The position numbers were made by a program, and so were the translations under genes. A stretch of 64,000 nucleotides of DNA from Semisulcospira habei (Eukaryota > Mollusca > Gastropoda > Semisulcospiridae), in NCBI GenBank assembly GCA_036245525.1, contig BTPG01000003.1, positions 157,884,778 through 157,948,777 of the forward strand, read 5' to 3'. The notes beneath the pieces are model-generated. The model had not been told where the DNA came from. It did no database searches and worked only from the letters and a program-made list of their open reading frames with translations. Positions 41,901 to 50,900 of the stretch are shown here, one piece after another. Every line of letters starts with the position of its first letter. Position 1 is the first letter of the stretch.

Positions 41901-44900
41901 GCGTCAACCATGGCCGAAGCTTGTCTCTTCGGAGGAGGCGAAGGCGGACAGACCTCGGGCGGTAGGGACTTGGCGATAAGCCTTGAAGCCTCACCCAGAG
42001 CGTGGACCGTCTGTGATCCGAGCGAAGGGCCGGCAACGTCTGACGAGGCGGAGGCCGACGCGACAGCGGAAAAGGCGGGAAGGAGAACCAGCCGCCGAGT
42101 CCTGCAAGAAGATCGCCGAGGCCGAGTCCGACGGATGAAGGCTGAGGACGTCCGGTTCCAAAACTGATCTTCTCGCGGCAAAGACGAAAGGGGCGAGCGG
42201 CTACGAGAGCGCCGCACCGCCGCGCGCGAGGTAGACGCAGCCGCCCGCGACGCACGCAAAGAGGCGCGCCGCGGCGACGGAAGGACCGTGGCAAAGCGAC
42301 GGTCCACCTCGAAGTCGGGATCCGCACGCGGCAGCCGACGTGAGCGACAAACCGCGATCGGAATACCGAGGAAGTGGCCTGGTCACCCCTGGCCCGCCCG
42401 GGAGAACCGGTGCGAGGTGGGGGGGGGACCGCCAATAGTCTCCCCTAGCCCGCTCAGGAAAGGCGGAGCGGGGAGGGGACAAATACCGGGCACGCGGCCC
42501 CCCGTCCGATGTTTCGGACCGTGGAGGACGCGCGATGTCACACCGGGCCCGCCTGGTCGATACGAGGCGGGGGGGGGGACAGTCTAGGGTCGCGCCAAGC
42601 CCGCTCAGGAAAGGCGGAGCGGGGAGGGGACGATTTATGAGCCCGCTGCCCCAGCTCCGAAGCCTCGGAGCGAGGGGGGGGGGGGGGGGGCGAGGGTCCA
42701 AGTCACACCGGGCCCGACCGGTCGATACGAGACGGGGGGGGGGGACAGTCTACGGTCACACCAAGCCCGCTCAGGCGAAGCGAAGCGGGGAGGGGACAAT
42801 TATGTGCACGCGACCCCCGCTCCGACTCCTCGGAGCGTGGGGGGTGAGAGTCAACCACACCCCGGGCCCGCCCAGGCGAGACGGGGCGGGGAAGAAAGCG
42901 AAGCATGCCGTGCCCGTTCGGAAAATACAGAGCGGGGAGGCAGCATTACTAACGGTCTCGAGTCACGTTCCGAAGCCTCGGTGCGTGAGCGAGAGCATCT
43001 CTTATCACGTTTACTCTCTTTCTTATGCTTGCGTTCCATCACCCGTCCCCGCTCCGGAGACCTAGAGCCGGGGGTGGCCGACGAACGCTCATCTCTCCCA
43101 GACCGCTCGCCCGAAGCTGAGCGGGGGGTGGGAACCAAAATGGGCTCAAGCCACGCGCTAACGAAGCAGAGCGTGGGGAGCGTGACTCCGAAACTCGCCT
43201 ACCCTGCTCCGAAGACTCGGAGAGGGGAGGGAGAACCTGCGAGTTAATGGTACAAGAAGGGGACTTACCTGTGGGCCGGAAAGCCCGATGCGCCGAGGGA
43301 AGTACGTCCACCCGTGGAGGATCCCGTGGAGACCGAAGCGGGCGAGGGGACCGGTCACGCCTGAAGAAGTCCCACCTGCGCGAACACCGGTCTTCCGTCC
43401 AAGCGGCGCCACCGTCACACGTTCCGTCCGAAGCACAGCCCGAACACGGCAAGCCAGAGTCGTGTGCCTCATCCGGCCACTGGAAGTCCACGCACGGCGG
43501 CAAGTCTTCGACACAGAAGAAGCCAAAAGGCCCTAAACCAACTACGCCGGCGAAGAAAGTCAACCTTGCACAAAACAGCCGGGCACAAGTCACGTGCGTC
43601 GTCGAACCCCAAGGCCAAGCCAAGGGTGAACTCACAAAGTCAGAGCCGGAAACCGGTCGGCGCACAGGTCACAATGAGTCCAATTGTCAAAGGAAAAACC
43701 ACGAATGTAGTGAGTCCAGGGCTGAATCGAAGACTCCAATTCAAGCCCACAGTCAAAAACCACTGAAACCCGTAGAACGGAGAAAGGCAAAAACTCGACC
43801 GTCCCCGGTCGAGCTATGAGTGAAACTGACGTGGTCGCCCTGTGCTCGCCGGGATAGGGTAGTAAGGGGAGGCCACCCGGGGTTATAGTGCTTGGATCCC
43901 CGGTGTCTCCTCCCCAGTTGTGTGCTACACACAATTTTGCTGAAATCTATAGGCAATAGAGTGTATTCCCAGATAGTAATGCCATCGGTAATGTATTTTG
44001 AAAAAACAAAAGACAGAATCTTCCATTAACCCTTTTCATCCTCATACACCCATTTAAATAAATTTGCCTAAGATAGTTCAAGGGTGGTGCCAAAATAGCT
44101 TGGCGCCTGAGGCACCAAGCTATTCTGGCACCACTCTTGAACTAAAATGGTTAATCTATCTCCTAATCTGTAATGTAGACTTTATAGGAAAATAAGAAAA
44201 TTTTAAGAAAATCAGTCTCAGGATTTAATGGGTTTAGAGGGTAATAAGACAGAATTACTTACAAATCGGCAGCTCATCCTGGCATCTGTGGCAGTGATTT
44301 TGCAGAACTTGACAGTTGGGTACTCTTGAGCAAGGCACATCAAACAGCCATTCATAGACTGGCAGGCATCCACTTTCTGGACAAACCGCAACACCAAGCA
44401 GAGTCAGGCATATTTATGCTTGTTTGTCATTTTGGACTTAGTTTTTTGTCATAAGATCTAAACTCACAGATAAGCACACATTTTAACCCTTTTAGCCCCA
44501 ACACCCTGCAGCAGGAGATTGACCATGATAATACAAGGGTAGTGCCAGATTAGCTTGGCGCCTGAAGGCGCCAGGCAAATCTGGCACTACCCTTGAATTA
44601 TCATGGCCTATCCACCTCCTGCCCTCGCGCTGGGACCATACGGCGTTGAGGCGCGTCCCCTGGGTGGTGGATAGGGGGTCCCTCGTGAGAGGGGTGCACC
44701 GAACGAAATAAGGTGCCGTGAACCAACATGGTCTAAGGGAAGGTGACCCCGACAGAAAACCCCTGGTCCTCCTAGTAAGGGGGTTGGGCGTGGGGGTAGC
44801 TTCCCCACCCTGCAAAAAAGGAAATAGCTACAAAAACGCCGACGAAAAGCAACTTGGGTCTCACCTGACCATACAACAGAGAACCAAATAGACCATATCT

Positions 44901-47900
44901 GCATTAGCAAGAAATTTAGAAGATCCCTTCAAGATGTTCGAGTGAGGAGGGGAGCAGATGTCGCCTCAGACCACCATCTGCTTACCTTAAGAATGAAGCT
45001 CAAGCTAAAGAAAAGCCGCACAGAGACAACAAGAAGACAGCGCTATAATGTAGGCCTCCTGAGAGAAACTGGAGTTAGAGAAGAGTTCAAACTGGTGCTG
45101 TCCAACCGGTTTCAAGCGCTACAGGAGCTAGTAAATGAAGAGGAGGCGGTCACCACAGAGCAGCAGTGGAAGGCAGTTAGAGAGGCACTGAACTCAACCT
45201 GCAAAGACACTGTAGGGTTCAGGAAACACCACCACAAGGACTGGCTGTCGGCACAGACCTTGAAGAAGATAGAAGCGAGGAAGCAGAAGAAAGCAGCGGT
45301 CAACAACAGTCGCACGAGAGCAGCCAAAGTAAGGGCACAGGGGGAATACTCGGAAGCCAACCGCGAGGTGAAGAGGAGTATCAGGGCAGACAAGAGGGCC
45401 TACACAGACAGCCTGGCAGCAGAGGCAGAAAAGGCAGCAGGCAGCGGCAACATGAAACAGCTCTACGACATTACCAGAAGATTGTCGGGTAAGTATGGCC
45501 ATACAGAAAGACCAGTAAAAGACAAAGAAGGCAAGCCTATTGCAGACAGAGCAGACCAACTCGACAGATGGGCCGAGTATTTTGAAGAGTTACTGAACAG
45601 ACCTAGCCCACCCGACATCCAGCCGGCAGAGACCGACCTACCCATCAGCTGTGACAGACCCAGCCGGGAAGAGATCAGAAAAGCAGTGGCATTTTTGAAG
45701 AATGGCAAAGCAGCAGGGCCAGATGGCATCCCAGCGGAGTCTCTGAAAGCAGACCTAGAGACAACAGTTGAGATGCTGTACCCACTGTTTGGAAAGATCT
45801 GGGAAGAGGAGGTGATGCCAGCTGACTGGAAGGAGGGGTACCTAATCAAACTTCCCAAGAAAGGCGACCTCAGCAAGTGTTCCAACTACAGAGGAATCAC
45901 CTTGCTGTCAGTACCAGGAAAGGTCTTCAACAGGATCATCCTAGAGAGAATGAAGAGCTCCGTTGACCCCCAGCTGGGAGACCAGCAAGCAGGATTCAGG
46001 AAGAACCGATCATGTACAGACCAGATCGCCACTCTCCGCATCATCGTGGAACAGTCTCTGGAGTGGAGCTCCCCGCTGTACGTCAACTTTGTGGATTATG
46101 AGAAAGCATTTGACAGCGTGGACCGAGAGACTCTGTGGAAACTCCTACGACACTACGGTGTACCCACAAAGCTCGTCCGCCTGATCAAGAGCAGCTATGA
46201 TGGCATGACATGTCGCGTGATCCACGAAGGGCAGTTCACCAGGGAGCTCCAGGTCAGAACTGGTGTCAGGCAGGGGTGTCTGCTGTCTCCGTTCCTCTTC
46301 CTATTGGCCATAGACTGGGTCATGAAGATGACCACAGAGCACAGACGAAGTGGAATACAGTGGACACTGTGGACACAGCTTGACGACCTCGATTTTGCAG
46401 ACGACTTGGCATTACTGTCCCACACTCATCAACAAATGCAGGACAAGACCACGAGGCTTGCTGACATCTCGTCCCAAGTGGGCCTCACCATTCACAAACA
46501 GAAAACAAAGACAATGAGGCTGAACGCAACCAGGGAAGAACCAGTCTTGCTTGCTGGCACCCCGTTGGAGGAGGTGGAGTCCTTCACCTATCTCGGGAGC
46601 ATCATAGACAAAAAAGGCGGCACTGATGCAGATGTCAGAGCACGAATCGGTAAAGCCAGAGCAGCCTTTCTCCAGTTGAAAAAGGTGTGGAGTTCCAGAG
46701 AGCTGTCACAACACACCAAAGTCCGGATTTTCAACTCCAATGTAAAAGCAGTTCTCCTATATGGAGCAGAGACATGGAGATTGACAAAAACCACAGTCAA
46801 CAGAGTACAGACCTTCATGAACAGTTGCCTTAGAAGAATTTTGAAAATTCACTGGCCAGAGAAGATCAGCAACGTCAGACTCTGGGAGAGAACAGAGCAG
46901 ATAACAGCAGAGAATGAAATTGGGTGAAGAAGATGGGGATGGATCGGTCACAGTCTGAGAAAGCCAGCTTCCAGTATCACTAGGCAGGCATTGTCATGGA
47001 ACCCCCAGGGAAAGAGGAAAAGAGGTAGGCCGAGAAACTCCTGGCGTCGAGACCTCCAAGCAGACATCAAGAGACTGGGAACCACCTGGAGTAGAATCGA
47101 AGGAGAAGCACAGGACAGGAGTTGCTGGAGGTCTCTCGTCGACGGCCTATACCCGGGTAGGGGTGACAGGCGTAAGTAAGTAAGTAATCCACCTCCTGCA
47201 ACTGGTACATAGTCGTTAAGTAACACTTTCAAAATTTGGGAAATGCACCTGTGTGGCTAAAAGAGTTAATACACTAAGCCCTTTAAAATTCCTTAACCCC
47301 TTCACTGCTGAGAAAAGCCCAACATGATTCGCCTGCAAGAGACATAGGTCCTCATGAGCCTCTGCAATTACTGTGGCTAATGGAGAACTATGCCTCCTCA
47401 GACCACTTTGAATCCATGTTCCTTGGACGACTGGGGCTCTTTTGCATTGAAGTAACAAAGAGTACAGGAAGAAAATTTGCGGCCACTGGCAGGGAAGTGG
47501 TTAATTTGTAAAAGGAGTCGTCATCAGAGATGCCACTTTCACCAGAACAAATGGCCATTACATTTCAGTGGTTGGTGCCAGAATAGCTGAATGGGTTGAT
47601 AATCAAAGCCAACGACACACAAAGGCAATCATAGAAGCCTCAACGGAATGAAGCAGGATAAATGTAATGCAATTACATTACAACTACGTGACATCATAAG
47701 TAAAGCAAATATGAATGGCAACCTGAATGGATAATGAAACGTCTGGAAGACAGGCCGAGGATGCGCCCATCACAGGCATGGGATGATTGTTGTGTAATCG
47801 ATCACCTCTATAACACAGGTGATAAGAAATGGCACATATTAATGTGCTATTTCCTACCACTCAAGTTATAAAGGTGATCGATTATGCAATGATAAACTAT

Positions 47901-50900
47901 GCCTGCAGTGTACGTGCACACAAGCACCAATCCTGTATTGAGAGATCCCACAAAGCAAGACTTGTGCAAGGATACTTACATCTTCGTATATGTGCACAAT
48001 AATGGTGACTTCTGGCCTCTCCTTGTCAATCTGCTGTAGGAAGTTGTCTGCTGTCAGTTTCACTACCTTGCCGAACTTAGGGCTGGTCACAGAAACCAAG
48101 GTAAAACAAATATACATTGAGAACAAGTAGTCAGAACTTGATTATCTATAACAGTGCTGCATACAATAACAGATGTTCATTTTAAGAAAACATCTTCCAT
48201 TCTACAAAGATCTTTCTGCACAGTTTAGAAATGCAGGTATGCTGCCTGGGCTCACGATGATCTAGGCCTCTTGCTTACACAACTTTTAACTCATTCAGCC
48301 TGACGCACGTATTTCCCAATTTTAGAGGCGTCATCTAACGACTATGCACCTGTTGTAGGAGATGAATCGACCATGATAATTCAAGGGTAGTGCCAGATTA
48401 GCTTGGCGCCAAGCCAATCTGGCACTACCCTTGAATTATCATGGTCGACACATCTCCTGCTGTAGTGCGTCAGGGCCGAATGGGTTAATCCATGTTCCTT
48501 GGATGGCTGTGGCTCTTTGGCATTAAATTAATGAAGATTGCAGAAACACAAGCTGGGTCCACTGGCAGTAAACCCTTTACATCCGGAGGTTGAATTTCTT
48601 AAAATTTGCTGACTGATCTGTGATCTACATTACAAATCAGGAGAAAGATCAACCATTTTAGCTTAAGGGTGATGCCAGAATAGCTTGGCACATGAGGCAA
48701 TAGCTCATTTATTTAAAGAAATTGTGTATCAGGATGAAAAGGATTAAACAAAGGGCAGGGGTTTTTGTCTGGGTGGGGAGGGGGGGGGGGGTGGGGTGGA
48801 GGGAAGCGGGGTGGGAAAGAGGTGACATAGGAGAGGATGTGGTTAACAGTAAAAATTAATTTTTCTCTAAAATGTATTTTTTCGAAAAATACTTACCGAT
48901 GACATGACTGTCAGGAAATAGTCTACTTGCTTACCAATTTTAGCCTAAGTATTACGGTTCCAGGGCCAGCCAAGTGCACGAGGCACAGACGAGGGCTAAC
49001 AGAGAAGACGGAGGCCACGCCAGAAGCAGTAGACGAGAGGCTAGGCGAAGGCAGGCCGGTAAGGGACGGTCGAACCGTACACAGTCTTTCCAAGGGTCAG
49101 AGGCTCAGGTAAAAGCGTCCGAACGCTAACAGCGAAGTAGACAACTGGCTAAAGGAGACACCACCGGGCACGTGACCGGATGGGCAGGGGAGGCTACTCT
49201 CGTCCCTGTTAGGGATCCCCGAGATCCTCCTGGGGGGACCCTTTGGGTCTTAGGCTAAAATTGGTAAGCAAGTAGACTATTTCCTGACAGTCATGTCATC
49301 GGTAATGTGTTTTGAGGAAACAAATGACAGAAAGGGAGGTGATAAGAAATGAACTAAAGAGAAACTCACACATTCTCCAGCGCTTTCCTCATTTCCTCGA
49401 TCCTGCGCTGTCTGTACTCGGACAGGAATTCATCCTCCATGTTCTCCAACTCCTCCAGAAACTGATCATCCTTCCTTTTTTCCTCCTCATCATTTAACTA
49501 AAAAGATAGGATCACGTCCATTCACTCACTACAGCCTTAACCCATTCAGCCATGACACACCACAGCAGGAGACAGATCAACCATACAAATTCAAGGGTAG
49601 TGCCAGATTAGCTTAGTACCTGATGGCACCAAGCTAATCTGGCACTACCCTTGAATTATCATGGTCAATCCATCTCTTGTAACTGGTACATAGCCGTTAG
49701 GTGACACTAACATTTAGGAAATGCAGCCTTGGAGTTAAATGGGTTGTCTTGTTTACACACATTACAGTGCCACAACTGAACTGTCATCCTTGTTTACCAA
49801 CATAGAATATCACTCAGTCACTGACTCAGGTCAATGCCTTTTTGCATGCTGAGACATTTGTCTTGCAAGTCTATGTAACAGCTAGTGCAAACATCATGAT
49901 CTGACTTTACTGCTCCTGCTGTTCTGCTGAGGCTTATCTGTACTTCAAGACATATGAGATCTACAAAATGAATGTGAAATACATGTGATCTGCAGGTCAG
50001 TGTGAGTTTCTTCGCCAGCGCTTGTCGTTCACGTTCATTCTCCTCTCGTTTCTCTGCCTCCAGCTGTTTGAAGTGCCGCCAGTCTTTGATCACACCCTTA
50101 GGGCCAGTCTGCAAATACAAGATTCAAGATACTCACAAACCAGATAGGTGAGGCTAGCACTGGCAGAATTGTACAACAAACCAAGGGGAATTACTCAGCG
50201 CTGGACAACAGTTAGATCCCCTGCCTCCGCCTATCAGGCACCCAATCGCCAGCCCACAGAGAAATACGCAGGTATAGAATAAGACGATCATTTGCATCTT
50301 CAAAATAAGATGCATCAGGTCTCTTATATAACCCATGTCTTTCTCCGGAACTTAGGAAGTAGGCAGGGGAAACAGACTACACAAACACGAAGGTGCATTA
50401 CTATATGTGGTCGGGTAAATACCCTGAATTCCCACAGTAGATGCACAGAACATTACACAACAATGTAACGATGCAAATGTGCCTCGAGTTATACTGAGAT
50501 ACTCACAAACTAGATAGGTGAGGCTAGCGCTGGCAGAATTGTACAACAAACCAAGGGGAATTACTCAGCGCTGGACAACAGTTAGATCCCCTGCCCCCGC
50601 CTATCAGGCACCCAATCGCCAGCCCACAGAGAATGTAGTAATGCACCTTCGTACGCGAGTTGTGAGTGCATGCTTAGAGTTATAATTATTATAAGATAAG
50701 CGCATTATAAATACCGTAATTATTAATTATTATTATTAAAAAAAACAAAAAACAAAAAAAAAAACCCAATAAAACCTACATTAGTACACGAGCCACTGTA
50801 TGGTCCAAGTGTAGGTGGCTCTATGTCAGGTGTCGGTGCTGCAGCTTGCTGTGTCTGATCTCCATCATCTTGATCATCATCGGCCCCCTCATCCTCACTG

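Larger units (their letters stand above)
36943..44010 (-). mobile_element. DIRS-like retrotransposon copy B (PDCL intron 5)
   Basis: About 7.1 kb including a nested insertion. Left terminus attttttttctaaaatgtat with cttaccgatggcattactat is mirrored at the right end. The internal complementary region lies at about 37202-37295. Layout and sense match copy A. It carries an intact YLDD box but many frameshifts. Confidence 0.85.
44483..47269. mobile_element. Family 1 hairpin MITE split by a LINE
   Basis: Left part 44483-44622 (TTAACCCTTTTAGCCCC and the full palindrome). The right part 47187-47269 (ctcctgcaactggtacatag to GAGTTAA) resumes after the LINE. Other copies of the family run without interruption through this point. 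Confidence 0.85.

Noticed and set aside
42201..43819. Arg/Ser-rich splicing-factor-like proteins on either strand
   Set aside because: GC-rich repeats inside DIRS B give RS-like peptides in several frames. Position and copy A comparison place the region in the gag-like gene.
36943..44010. LTR retrotransposon (Ty3-like) for the large elements
   Set aside because: The ends are inverted, not direct repeats. There is an internal complementary region, no integrase or protease, and a tyrosine recombinase is present.
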